From NCBI GenBank assembly GCA_037783545.1, contig JBBELK010000326.1:1364001-1428000 (forward strand): DNA of 64,000 bases, read 5' to 3'. Each line of letters opens with the position of its first letter. Within the stretch, counting starts at the first letter, position 1. Below are positions 22,561 through 33,676 of this stretch, in pieces. The notes under the pieces were generated by a model that saw only the letters and a program-made list of their open reading frames with translations, was not told the DNA's origin and did no database searches. The position numbers were made by a program, and so were the translations under genes. The DNA comes from Henricia sp. BOLD:AAB3569 (lineage: Eukaryota; Echinodermata; Asteroidea; Spinulosida; Echinasteridae).

Positions 22561-23135
22561 GAGCGACAGTTGAGAAAAAAAGTTCTCTTTGTGTTATAAC
22601 CTTACACAATGACAAGTATGGGCTTTGTATGTCCAAACAACGGAAAACCGTTGTAGGTCATCTGGGTTCTTCTATTGGTGTGTTAAGATTTAAGGAACTT
22701 CCTCCCATAGTACCATGGTCGGATGGTCAGATATACCTTGGATAGAGTCGTCGCTTTGTGACTTGACAGTGATGTGCTGTAAAACATATGTACAGTTAAC
22801 TACTGTAAGAGATTACAGTAAGGTACTCTGAAAATTACTATTTTTACAGTGTATTTAACGTTTTTTTTACGGGAAATAAACTGTTAACAGAAAGTTTACA
22901 ACTCAAACCTGTCGTTTTACGGGAATATACATTGAGACATCCACCCATGCCATTCATTTACAGCACTTTTTTTTTAAAATAAATGGTATTCTGTTTTTCA
23001 ACAATATGATCGGGTATATTTACATGCAAAACCTCTGTAAAAACAGAAATACTGAATGACACCGGTTTTTTACAGGGAAAAATTCCGGTAATTTTACGGT
23101 AATTTTTTATTTTTTTTATTATTTTTTTTACAGTG

Positions 23136-23300
23136 TAGGCCTATAGCTAATCAGCGTTTCAGAAATCGTGAAACTTTGATTTTCGAAAAGCGAACTTTTG
23201 CTTGCGATTTGTCCACTTAAATGGGGCATTATTAAAAGAAACTTACTATATAGGCCTAAGCCGGGAAGAGGGATGTTGTGTAGACTATCGGGAAAACTCT
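23136..23300 (+). repeat. Dispersed repeat A, right part
   Basis: From about 23180 it matches 41281-41400, sharing ATTTTCGAAAA, TTTGCTTGCGATTT, TCCACTTAAA and the block TGTGTAGACTATCGG / TGTGGACTATCGA. It is the continuation of 21506-21684. Confidence 0.6.
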
Positions 23301-23572
23301 GAATCCTTATTCTTTTTTTTCTCGCGATTTCTACGGAAGTTAACGCGAGAACAAACGCACTTATGTGCAGGCTTCATCTGTTTGTGCAGGCACTACACTA
23401 TTATTAGCCGGTTTAACGCATTCGTCTCTATCTCCGGTATAATTATTCCTTTGGCAAAAACGAAGCTTGCAAAATGACCATGTTCACACGAATAGAGATG
23501 CGAAGCGCTCATCAGAGGCGTTTGAGTACTTGCAACTACATGACACGGCAGAAGAAAAATGGAAATATATAT

Positions 23573-24012
23573 GGGTATGTCCACAGTAATGGGGTACATT
23601 TGAAAAATAAGTCAATAATTCCTTTCAGATGTCTTTAGTTTATCTCAGAATTAAAGAAATGTCCTTGTTTTGTTCTCAGGAGATAACTTTTACCAAAAAA
23701 GGTAAGAAATTCCTGTCACAACATACATTTTTGAAAAGCTTGTGTACAAATTTTCCTATTACGCATGTAACGTGCATGGACAGACCATTTTGTGACATTT
23801 TTTTCCGTCTTTGTTACATGCGTAATAGGAAAATTTGTGCACGGGGTTTTCAGAAATGTATGTTGTACGACTATCTTTCTTACTCCTTGGTGAAAAAGTT
23901 ATTTCCTCAGTTTAGCTTGATAATTTAAAGATAAAATTAAGACATTTGAAGTGAACTGGGACCTAAGATCTGGAATGTTACAGAAATGTACCCCATTACT
24001 GTGGACAGACCC
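23573..24012. mobile_element. GGGT-ended MITE, copy 2 (TSD ATAT)
   Basis: It is almost the same sequence as 17427-17853 in the same orientation, 440 bp versus 427 bp. Ends are GGGTATGTCCACAGTAATGG and CCATTACTGTGGACAGACCC. ATAT flanks both sides (23569-23572 and 24013-24016). A short extra segment with GTGAACTGGGACCTAAG near the right end is absent from copy 1. The high similarity suggests recent movement relative to most other repeats here. Confidence 0.85.
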
Positions 24013-24465
24013 ATATACAAATTCGTCCGGGTATAACCCTGATGGGGGCGGGGCGTGTATGCGCACTATTATGCTGTGTACGTCATTTTCGCGTACAAGT
24101 GAAGAACAAGACACAGTTATTGGGAAACTGGTGCCGATTACAAACTCGACACTACATTGTGTCATTGGAGAATGGTGAAAAATTGGACTATAGGATGCAT
24201 TGCACGTACAGAATAAAATTTGCTCTTGTTGCGATTTGACGGTGTTGACTGCTTGTCGTATATTGTGTGCTTGTTACTGTGTTTGTGGTGGTGGTGTTGA
24301 TATTATACTGAAGTTAGTGGTTGCTAACTGTGTCATCGCTGTTGTTGCTGCTAATTTTTGCGATACTTGTCACGTTCAACTCTGATATTGATAATTGCCA
24401 ACTGAAAGTGTTTTGTTTTCTGCAGATATTTGTTTTCTATACCATTCATTTAACACAAAAAAAAC

Positions 24466-24785
24466 ATGCATGGATTGTTCAGGTTTTCTGAAGTATTACT
24501 GCATCTATGTGACTAAAATGTCTACAAGCCAGTATATCAACATAATTCTATAGTTATGTGATGCTGTTTTTGAAAGTTTTCCAATCATGTAATCTGTCTT
24601 TAATCGTGGCAATCAAATAACAATAAAATGTTCACCTGTTGTTTCACGATGTATCCAAACATGTGAAGTGCGACGCCTAATAGTTTTCAACAGTTTTCAT
24701 CATCGTCTGAATTGTCGGATGAACCATGGAGCAGTCTAGTTGAAACATCGAGGTCCACATCGTTGTCTACATTGTGAGACAAGGA
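24466..24785 (+). repeat. Dispersed repeat B, copy 1
   Basis: It starts ACATGCATGGATTGTTCAGG, has TTTCTGAAG and TGCATCTATGTG, and ends with a GAGGTCCACATCG block. The same order appears at 61795-62010, and part of it at 45950-46015. It has no coding capacity; the element type is unknown. Confidence 0.5.
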
Positions 24786-24791
24786 ATAAAC

Positions 24792-24820
24792 ATTTTTATT
24801 TTATTTTATTTTATTTTTTT
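24792..24820 (+). repeat. (TTTTA)n microsatellite
   Basis: Five TTTTA units then a T run. Confidence 0.85.
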
Positions 24821-27800
24821 GCGAGTGCGTCCATTCATTATGGTGCTTGTTATATTTTGACGCAGTGAATCATATTAAAAACTTTGTGAGATTTACTCAC
24901 GGAGCCTCACGACTTTAACACATGCAAATCACGGCTAAAATGGGCACTTTCCCTAACTTTCCGTTTGTTACTAAAAACTAATGGTGTGTACCTACTCAGA
25001 TCGCACACCATTAAACAATGTAGATCACCCTTTTTTATTTTAAATTACCTTTTCACATTTCGCCGCATCCAGGGAATAAGGTTTTTTATTGAAAAAAATT
25101 GAGAAAATGCTAAAAATGGCTTTATTATTTATAAAGGTGAACCGGCGAATTTTGACAGTTTTTCCGATCTGAAGATGTTTTTTTTTCTTCGATACTTCTT
25201 GGTACTGAGGAAAAAGAGGTATTTTTAGCAAAGCCACTGTACCTCTGTGGAGATTTTACTGTTTATTTCAAGGGTCGGGTGTGCTTGCGAGGAAAATAGC
25301 TATAGGCCTATTTTGTAACATTATACAGTCAGGTTGTCGTAATATTACATATTACGATATTGTCAATGTGAAATTATTATGATTAAATTTATTTATGTCG
25401 GGTTGGAAAGTAAAGAGCCTGTACAATAATTTAAAAAAGATTATTTTAATTCAGAAAAACTCAGAAGAAAAAAAACACAAACAGAAAGGGTTTCATGTGA
25501 GATGTGAGTCAAGCGGTTAACGCAAAACACGAAGACGAACAGCTATTGATCCAGCCTCTGATTTGGCGAAGCACGAACCCGAGCCTTCTTAATCGAAATG
25601 TTTTCCTTTTTCGTAGCATCACTCCAATTTGAAACAATTTTCCGAATAATTTACTATGACGCGGGATTGGGTACGGAACGTCCACCGCACGATGGATTGA
25701 CTGTCGGTGCACGTGAGATTGGAATATGCATCTGCACTCACGCGCTGCAGTCAGTCAGTGTGTAGCCATTTTGGTGTGATATTAAATTATTCCGTAAAAT
25801 AAACGCAACACCCACTAAGTAAACCCGAGGTGCTGCATTACCAATACGTTGTGTAGAACGACGTGTGCTTGTAAGGGGGAAATCCTGTGTAATATTTGGC
25901 ACATGATGGATAGGGGATAGCGCGTAGAACCAGGGCAGTAGGGGCCTAGGGGCTGGGAATAGAGCGGCGCGGGGCCCGAGAGAAAATATCACATTTGACC
26001 GTGCTGCGATAATGACATGTAACTCGAACGAACCTGGGCGAATCTGGTCATTGTGGCGTTTATAAATGGGGATATTGGTCAGTTGCTTGGCGCAGCACAC
26101 GCGTAGAATGTGCCTCCCGCTACGCAGGGGTCTCTAGTACGTGCTTGGAAAGGATGCAAACGGGAAAACAATTTACGTAAACCCAAACACAACAGAAATA
26201 GAGCACATACGTAATAAGTAGGCCATGCAATAGTGCGCAAGTAATCGACCAGTTATTTGTCCGTGGCGACAGGTCACAAATGTAAACCGTATAAATAATA
26301 TATCAGAATGCGTGCATTCTAGCGTGAATAGTCGGAGAAACGGGGGCATGGATAGGTTTGAATACAAAAACATAACTACAGCATAATATTGTTCATGGGG
26401 TAGGTTAACCCATGGAGGAAGGAACAAACTTCCTTTAGGTTAACCCCCTATTGCTGAGCGATATGCCGTTGGTTATTTATCCTTGATGAACAATGTGCCA
26501 TACGCCCAACTTGAAGGGTTTGGGACTTTGGGGTGGTCAAAACAGGGGTTTTCAGATATTTCTTTTATTAAATATTTGCTTACAAATCCAGTATTATGCC
26601 TCGTCTGTCTATGCACAAAACAAAACCATCAAACAAACCTTAATGTCATACGTAACGGTTTGTCCATGGCATTTACATCATGCGTCTTTGCATCCAAAGA
26701 ACAACGATACGGGTCATAAGATAACCCCTTGACAATTCATAGACATCGATTATTCTCTCATTTAATCGAAGAAATAAATTATGAGTATATACAAATATAT
26801 TGTTGCAAATTTATTGCTTGTTTCAGAAAGCTAGTTCCTATTCTTGACACAGCTTAACCTTACCTGCGCTAATTTCATCAGCAAAACGCAATATCAAAAC
26901 AAAATTGTAATAATTATTTAAACGCATTACTGTCCATCAGTCGAGGTCATCATGCTTATAGTGCCTAAACAGATACTTACACTTGCGAATGGTCGTGAGA
27001 TAAATCGAATTAATGGCAATGTGGTAAATGATGAAGTGCAATGTGGTAAAGTTTAATGATGAAATGGGACGGCGACCAGTTCCCGGACGATCATGCCTAT
27101 TACTATATAATTCATATTGAATACTGCTTAATGGAACCTAGTTTGTATACATGCAATGCATGCTGCGCCCATCAGTTCAGCAAGCGAAATTTGTCGACCG
27201 CATATACCTAAGAAGAACATGTAAAAAAGTAAAGTAACCGATTTACCCGGTAGAAGCCTGCAGCACCTAAACCGGCTTGGCCTAGTTTTTCTTTATTGCA
27301 AGCTCCCGCGCTGACCTCGTCTCAATTGTTGTACATGTAATGTGTTTTTGACACACACTTGCACTGTGCTCGAACCATGAGCCTGACACAAAGGCAAGGC
27401 TATACACACAGTACACGTAGCCTACACGTAACACGGTGTTAGCTGCACTGTGTTCTGATGTCGCGTGCACCTTTCTGTCAGTCAAGCGTGTGAGTTCTCC
27501 GGCACTAACTCGGAGAGTCAACTCGTCTTCTGTGTACTCTAGTGGTAATTACGCTCGACAGACGTTCCCGTTATACGGGCCAATTTCCAACTTGGTGTGT
27601 TTTTCTCAAGGTGTTTATTTTATTGAGGATTTTCGCGCGGGAACAGGTGGTCTGCAATCTCCCAAATTCACCTGCCCTGAGTGGATCATAGGGGCGGAAT
27701 CGGCTCGCAATTTACACGCTTGAGCAATGTACTGCGTCAGTATAGTCCTATGCCGTCGATGCGGATTCACGCTCAGACGGAGACACTTTCCGACTCTTTT

Positions 27801-28003
27801 AGGGCAGGATTTGCTTTTATTTTAAACCGATATCCGTTAGTGACAATTTACACGTTGAAAAGGAAGCCGATTATACCACCTTTTCAAGGTCAGTTTGTGC
27901 TGAGTTATTCATGCAGGCAAAATATTCCCGGAGACACACACGTCGCATCGTAGATTTAATGAGCAATATCAAGTGACCGCTTCCCTACCAGGCACACCTC
28001 CCC
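24821..28003. other. Noncoding stretch
   Basis: About 3.2 kb without recognisable genes or repeat ends. Two GC-richer islands (about 25860-26110 and 27290-27960) give overlapping open frames on both strands that resemble no known protein. Confidence 0.35.
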
Positions 28004-28334
28004 TCCCCCCCCCCCCCCCCCCCCCACAAATTGTCAGTGCCCCCCAGGTTCCCCCCAGGTGCACCCCACGAAAAAATCCCGAAAATGATTTGTTTTTTAT
28101 ATTGCGTTAAAAATGCAAGTAAAAGTTCCAAAAAAAATGTGAAAACGATATATACCTACCTGAAACTGACTTGATGTCTGCTGAGAGTGCTGTATGCCCT
28201 GATTATACATATATGCACGTGGTGGAACAGGAAGAGGAGCCCCCACCCCGCCCCCCTGCTGAGCGACGTTGGCCTGGCCGGGCAAAATTTTGGATAGGCC
28301 ACTGGGCACCCCCACTAAAAAGCAGTACCCCCTG
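28004..28334 (-). mobile_element. hAT-like non-autonomous element, left fragment
   Basis: A C run of about 22 bases is followed by CCCCCCAGG words and then a block containing GGCCACTGGGCACCCCCACT. This composition continues at 31392-31446, which ends in CCTAGCTACGCCACTG, the inverted form of the CAGTGGCGTAGCTAGG end seen in hAT elements. I infer one hAT-like repeat on the minus strand interrupted by the element at 28335-31391. Its far end was not located. Confidence 0.45.
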
Positions 28335-29062
28335 CACTCTCAGAACGTTGGTTAAAAATTTTAACCAACTTGGTTAAAATTTTAACCAACCATGTATTAC
28401 CAGGTGAACATCCCAACAGTTGGTTAAAACCTTAACCAACCCAGGTTGGTTAAATTTTAATACGTGGTTGGTTATACTTTTTAACCAATTATTGGTTAAT
28501 TTTATTTTAACCAATCTGTTGGTTAATGCCGAGTTGGGCAAATTTTAACCATGCAGTTGGTTATACCCGAATGGTTGGGCATTTTACTGAAATGCTGTTC
28601 ACAGTAATTGGGCAATATTTTACCAACAGTTGGTTAATTTATTATGTTAAAAGTTTTAAAAAAATATATTTGGGTATAAAGGACACTAAATAAAGGCAAA
28701 CACCACACGATGGACTTGACAGTTCTACATTTTTTAAATTTTATTTATTTTGTGATATTTGATGTACATCCCTATATACTTTAGCAGCAGGTGTAGGCCA
28801 AATATATACTGGTATTTTCTAAATGAAAGTGTTTGGCTTCCTTCAAACATTTTCATCTTTAAATGTTTCACATCACACTGTGTTAACAATGAGTTCGAGA
28901 ATGCTTGTGTGACGTTTAGCTCAGCTGCACTATATGAAGTCAGAGAAGAGCGTACTTTTATTTTTGTGGTTTACACAGCCAAAGAAAGGTTAAATTCAGA
29001 TTAGGAAATAACACTTGCAAAATTTCCGAGTTGCAATTACAATGGCAAGTTCTTTCTACATC

Positions 29063-29562
29063 GTGAGTAAAAAAAACAACTATATATACACTTTTAAAAT
29101 TACTTTTTGTGTTTTAGTGAGATGTTCTGACATGTATTTTTGATAGGTTCTCCTGTGTCCTTTAAATTAAGTTTCACGCATGACCGCACATGAGGCAAAT
29201 AATGGTGTCAGGTGGAACACAACTTGCGCCAACATCAGAATTGAAAAAGAAAGAGACCACCAAATTAATTATTTTCCTAAGAACCTGTTGCAAAATCCGG
29301 GACGGATGGGCAGCTCTGCAATGGTTCAAATCCTTTTCTTTTCCCTCACCATACTGAATTGGCGAAAGTCGTGTTCCACCCGACACCCTTATTTGCCTCA
29401 TGTGCGGTCATGCATGAAACATAATTTAATTGAACTGCTACCAAATAACACAGCAGAACTTATCCAAAATACAGGTTGTCAAAACATCCCAAATAAATAT
29501 TTATACACTGAAACAAAACAAGTAATTTTAAAAGTGTATAGTTTTCTTTACTCAACCTGTAG
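29063..29562. repeat. 500-bp imperfect palindrome
   Basis: The left arm runs GAGTAAAAAAAACAACTA, ACACTTTTAAAATTACTT, a TGTATTTTTGATAGGTTCT block, TAAATTAAGTTTCA and GCATGACCGCACATGAGGCA. The right arm carries the same blocks inverted, ending CAGTTTTCTTTACTC-like sequence. The inner 60 bp (29176-29235 versus 29352-29417) are the best preserved, around CATGACCGCACATGAGGC. The centre is about 29240-29350. It looks like a foldback MITE inside the 28335-31391 element, or part of that element's own structure. Confidence 0.7.
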
Positions 29563-29939
29563 TTGTGTCGAAAAAGTGGTCAAAATGCAGCTTTGATCAA
29601 GAAGACGTGGTTCACGCCGAAGCCTTGCTTAGCAGTAGCCTAGTCAGATCAACTGATGTGCACGATGAGTGGTTATGCCGCCTTGGCTTCTGCTGTCATA
29701 GTTGTTGTCGAGTAACAGTTGCTGCCAAGATGCCAAATCCGATCCGATCATCCCCTCCTTTGTGGATAAACAAATTGAAACAAGGACTATTAACTATTAG
29801 TAAGATCCAAAGGCGGTATATGTGACCCATCCATTCATACTACTATTAAACTAATAATAGCATCTGATAATCTTTCTGATGGATACCGTACCGGCGCATC
29901 ACAAATATTCATTATTATTATTAATACTGCACCTATCAC

Positions 29940-30200
29940 TGCCCCCACCCCTCCCCCGCGCTACCCCACCCCGCGATGCCCCACCCCTTAGGTGGGGATT
30001 TGGTCCGACGATTTCCGTGCCCCAGGGTGGGACTTAAACGCATGGAAATCAAATTGTCAGCGCACAGGGAGCAAAACGTGCATCTTTTTCCCTATGGGTG
30101 GGGAGTTTGTAACCCAAATTTTTCCCCACGGGTGGAGAATTGTCATTCGAAAAGTGACAACCCTGCCTCTTAGGTGGGGCAGCCCGGCGGGAGTGGTGGG
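29940..30200 (+). repeat. GGTGGGG/CCCCACC-rich imperfect repeat patch
   Basis: CCCCACCCCTTAGGTGGGGA, TGCCCCAGGGTGGGAC, ATGGGTGGGGAG, CCCCACGGGTGGAG and CTCTTAGGTGGGGC occur at spacings of about 40-70 bp. It may be a degenerate minisatellite. No gene is supported. Confidence 0.4.
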
Positions 30201-30283
30201 GAAAAGTTACACGTATATAGGCCGTGCGTAGCGAGTATGGTGTACGATGTAGTTTGTGGCGCGGCCCGCACTTGCTGCACGTG

Positions 30284-30741
30284 CACTGTAAAATAAATGG
30301 GTAAATATTTGCCTAACATTTTGCCCAACGTTGAGCAAATAGTCAGCTCAACCAATAGTTGGTTAACATGCAATACCCACTTGATGGGTACAACAATTTA
30401 CCCAGTACCTGGCCAATAAAACGGTATCTTAACAACTGGGTGAAAGGAATTCACCAATACATTCGCAAACTTAGCTCGCTTTAACCAACTTTGCAAACAT
30501 CTCCAAGCTAATCTACCCAATGTTGGGCAAATTAAGTCGCCCTATTATTCCCCAGCGCATGGTCAAAGTTTACCCAGAACAATTTGCACCCATTTCTTGA
30601 TGAATATATGCCCAAACTCCATGACTCCAAACATGACCAACAATTTGTATTTAATCAATATCCAACAACTAGAAAAATAACGAGCAACAAATGCAGAATT
30701 TTGTTTACCCAACGATTCATTTGCCCAATGTTTTTACAGTG
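30284..30741. mobile_element. CACTGTAAAA-ended TTTGCCCA MITE
   Basis: The 458-bp element begins CACTGTAAAATAAATGGGTA and ends TTTGCCCAATGTTTTTACAGTG in inverted form. The interior is rich in GGGTAAAT/TTTGCCCAA and GTTGGTTAA words. The flanks GTG / TGC and the partial word TGCAC on both sides suggest a diverged target duplication. It is nested inside the 28335-31391 element and is therefore younger than it. Confidence 0.7.
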
Positions 30742-31391
30742 TGCACACGGCCTACAACGTGTAAGTAACGTTATACTCGTGACAACCCGTATACGGGTAA
30801 AAAATAACACTTTCGGCTTAAATTTTCGAGAAAGGTTTCCAAAACCGACCGCTAGCAACCACTAAAATGTCTCCCCACCATTCACCGATCAGACCAGACA
30901 ATTAACGAGGCAGAACTTACCTTAAATTAGTTGTTTCGGCTCGGAAACACGACTACATTTTGCAAATTTGCCGTCAACACATCCGCCATGACACAGTCCT
31001 GTATACGTTTGTGTATAGTTTTACACGTACAAGGCACACACACACGAAACGAACGCGCGTTGGCATTTTATCGCTGCTGCTTTTCTGCAGACAATCTAGT
31101 CACTAACCAATGGTAGCTTTCACTGGACACCACGTGACATGGTTGGGCGAATTTTTTAACCAACTTTCGCTTTGTGGGGGGTATGAATTATAACCACAGT
31201 TGGTTAAAATACAGCCCTCTGATCTTATATTTTACACAACCCGCAGTTTACCCAACCAGAAAGCAGTATATTTCTTAACCAACGCCTGGTTAAAGACAAA
31301 TTTACCCAACTCGGAGAATTTAACCAACATTGGGAGATTTTTAACCAACTGATTTTTAACCAGTGATATTTTAACCAGCGTTCTGAGAGTG

Positions 31392-31446
31392 TGTGCCCAT
31401 CCCCCACCCCCCACCCCATTTTAAAAAAAACCTAGCTACGCCACTG
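31392..31446 (-). mobile_element. hAT-like non-autonomous element, right fragment
   Basis: G/C-homopolymer words CCCCCACCCC precede an A run and the terminal motif CCTAGCTACGCCACTG at 31431-31446. This is the standard inverted end of CAGTGGCGTAGCTAGG hAT repeats. It is read as the continuation of 28004-28334. Confidence 0.55.
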
Positions 31447-31759
31447 TTCCCTTCCCCCGAATCACAAATAGTACCACCCGAGCAATCAAATTGATTATAT
31501 TGCTTGCAGAATTTACCGTGTCGAATTTTATTCCAATTGTGAAATTATACGAGTACCAATAATCAGGCCATCGTACGTAATTGCGGCGTGACATTGGATT
31601 GAGTGCGTCCTAAAGCCCAAGTAAATCGTTTGCAAAACAAAAAAACCTCTTACACTCTTGCCGCCCAAGTTGATTATGTTGTTTTTAGTGCGTCGTTTCA
31701 CACCACATTTCCAAGCCGCACTTTCTCGAGGCGTTGCGCGTAAAATTTACACCCATTAA

Positions 31760-31979
31760 AAGGACATATACCGGCTCTGTTGGGCTATTTTGGGCTCGAA
31801 ATAGACCCATACATGATTCTGAAAGTCTTTCCGAAATAGACTGAAGAGAACCTGAAAAGAAACCACCAAATTTGGCCGTTTTTTAGCATTTTTCAAAAAA
31901 TCAAGGTCACGTGATTTATCGGAACCAGATTCTGGTTCCGATAAATCACGTGGTCTTGGAGTTAGTTTTATTTCCAGCC
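31760..31979 (-). repeat. Dispersed 220-bp repeat, copy 2, with perfect palindrome
   Basis: It is the inverted partner of 20092-20311. In this copy the core at 31908-31952 is an exact palindrome: arms CACGTGATTTATCGGAACCA(GA) mirrored around a single T, 22 bp per arm. Open frames across it on both strands are symmetry artefacts. Confidence 0.75.
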
Positions 31980-32774
31980 GTAGAAACCAGCGCGAAGTGC
32001 GAGTTGCTTTTGTCATTCGCAGGTTGGTTTTTTTTTTTTTTGGAAAATAATGTCCTATACGAACACTATGTACATACCGTATTTTCCAATTTGTACACAA
32101 ATCTGCCAACATATTTCATAATGTTTCTGGATGTTGATATGGACGAGAGAATCTCTCCGATTTTCGCGTCTTCGCTTCGCGGCGATAAATAATATCCGAA
32201 GAAAAAGCAGCATAAGCCTATTAAAGCGCTGAAGACACCAACAAGTTGCGTTCGAGTTGCTTCCTCGAGTCAGCGCTGACCTGAGCGATCATGCAAGGTG
32301 TGATGAGTCAGGGAAAACAAGGAAACAAGGTTAAACACGTGTCGACCCATATCGAACGCCACCTTTATTTACGAATACATAATACATCGCGACGGCTGGT
32401 AAAGCGTATAGCCCAACATTTGTCTCTTTTGTTAATTTTAAACATTTCTAGCTAATTACGTGACATTTTGATATATATTTTTTTCACAACGAACATCGGA
32501 AAATGATTGTCAAGGATGCTAGATCGCTACATTATGTAAACAGTAAGCCGGTGTGTCCCTTTAACGCGTGAAAAACGTTCAGTGTGAATCCGCCCTCAGC
32601 AGCAGCTGGAGTGATCACCGCGAAACTCACACAGTCAACACCGTGGAATAGACACGTGGAATCTATACAATCAGACGTAAAAGTCTCAAAGCGAGCTAGC
32701 TCAGATAGGCGGACTTTTAGACAGGGACTGGAAACAAGTTTATTCAACGGTGTTGCTTTTGTGTGTTTCGCGTA
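31980..32774. other. Noncoding stretch
   Basis: A T run at about 32029-32041 and the word GCCGGTGTGTCCCTTTAACG near 32546-32565. The latter resembles ends of TTAAAGGG-type repeats elsewhere in the window, so a repeat boundary probably lies here. No gene was recognised. Confidence 0.3.
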
Positions 32775-33414
32775 GTCTCGTACCCAGACTTGATGGGGAT
32801 GCTCGCCCAGCAGGTCTGGTCTCTTTGCTAAAAGGCTCATTGCTGATTTGTTGACACCAAACCCATACACAAAATGCGTCTGACAATAATTATAGAGCCG
32901 TCGTCGCGTCGATAGCACGCACATTGCTATTGGCCGTTCGATCAAAACAGCGTGCTGTCATAACAACAAAAGCGCGCCTTTAGTAGTCAGGTGCCACAGA
33001 AACCGTGCGACAGCGACGCGGCACGGCGCTACACGATACAGCCACTATAGACTCTGGCAGTGTTTCAAATTGTTGTGTATGCGAACTGTTGCGATTGCAT
33101 TTGACCGAGTTTGGGAGAGGAAATGTGTCCTGTCTGTGCAAGGACATTGTTATAGAGATGTTCCGGTTACCTATAATGTGATACAGTGAATAAAGGTATG
33201 TGTTTTGCTTCTTTAGAAGAACCAAATTTTGATGTTTGTTACGGTACTAGTGTGTGCGTGAGTTTTCCGAGCTTTGCCCGCTGTGCTTATGATAATGAAC
33301 CAAAACATTCGCATGGGTCTAAAACTGACTTCGGTATCTGTATCAGCTATGTGTTCATCCTCAAGATGTCCAGACATGTGGGGCGAGCATCCCCAGCAGG
33401 TATTGGTACAAGAC
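32775..33414. mobile_element. GTCTCGTACC-ended TIR element, 640 bp
   Basis: The left end GTCTCGTACCCAGACTTGAT, then GGGGATGCTCGCCC, is mirrored at the right by GGGCGAGCATCCCC and TTGGTACAAGAC. Both sides are flanked by TA (32773-32774 and 33415-33416), the target duplication typical of Tc1/mariner-type elements. The first 85 bp recur at 50627-50712. The frame inside is short and resembles no transposase, so it is a non-autonomous element. Confidence 0.7.
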
Positions 33415-33676
33415 TAAGTTTCATGGTGATTCCAATCCAAGATGGCGCTCGGTGGCGACATGATCATACGTGTGTAATTGAAGTGAGTGCACCTTCTATA
33501 CGTCTTTTCACTATTGGTAATCGCCTCGCCCTCTAGAACATTGTGATGTACATAGGATAAGTAGTTATCCTAATGGAATAAATGCAATCATCTGGAATCT
33601 CATCACCAGATGAAACTTACACACCTCTCAAAGCAATTCAAGATCGTGATTACATAATTAAATCACCATACACGTG

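Larger units (their letters stand above)
21685..23135. mobile_element. CACTG-ended composite element, 1.45 kb
   Basis: The ends are CACTGTAATAAAAACG at the left and inverted TTTTTTTACAGTG at the right, both followed by words rich in TTTACGG/CCGTAAA. It lies inside dispersed repeat A, whose uninterrupted relative at 41077-41400 lacks it. The dinucleotide TA sits on both outer sides, which may be the duplicated target. Further TTTACAGTG words at about 22173-22181 and 22845-22855 suggest that more than one element of this class has piled up. The interior is noncoding and contains the separate MITE at 21846-22089. Confidence 0.65.
28335..31391. mobile_element. CACTCTCAGAACG-ended TTGGTTAA element, 3.06 kb
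   Basis: The ends are CACTCTCAGAACGTTGGTTA and the inverted TAACCAGCGTTCTGAGAGTG. Both flanks for about 250-300 bp are arrays of TTGGTTAAAATTTTAACCAA-type words, so the ends are long and repeat-built. The two-base word TG adjoins both ends. The interior holds a 500-bp palindrome (29063-29562), a GGTGGGG-rich patch (about 29940-30200) and a separate MITE (30284-30741). No frame looks like a transposase, so it is non-autonomous. The superfamily is not determined. Confidence 0.75.

Noticed and set aside
28097-28377. Small proline-rich protein near 28.2 kb
   Set aside because: It lies across hAT-like repeat DNA and the TTGGTTAA element end.
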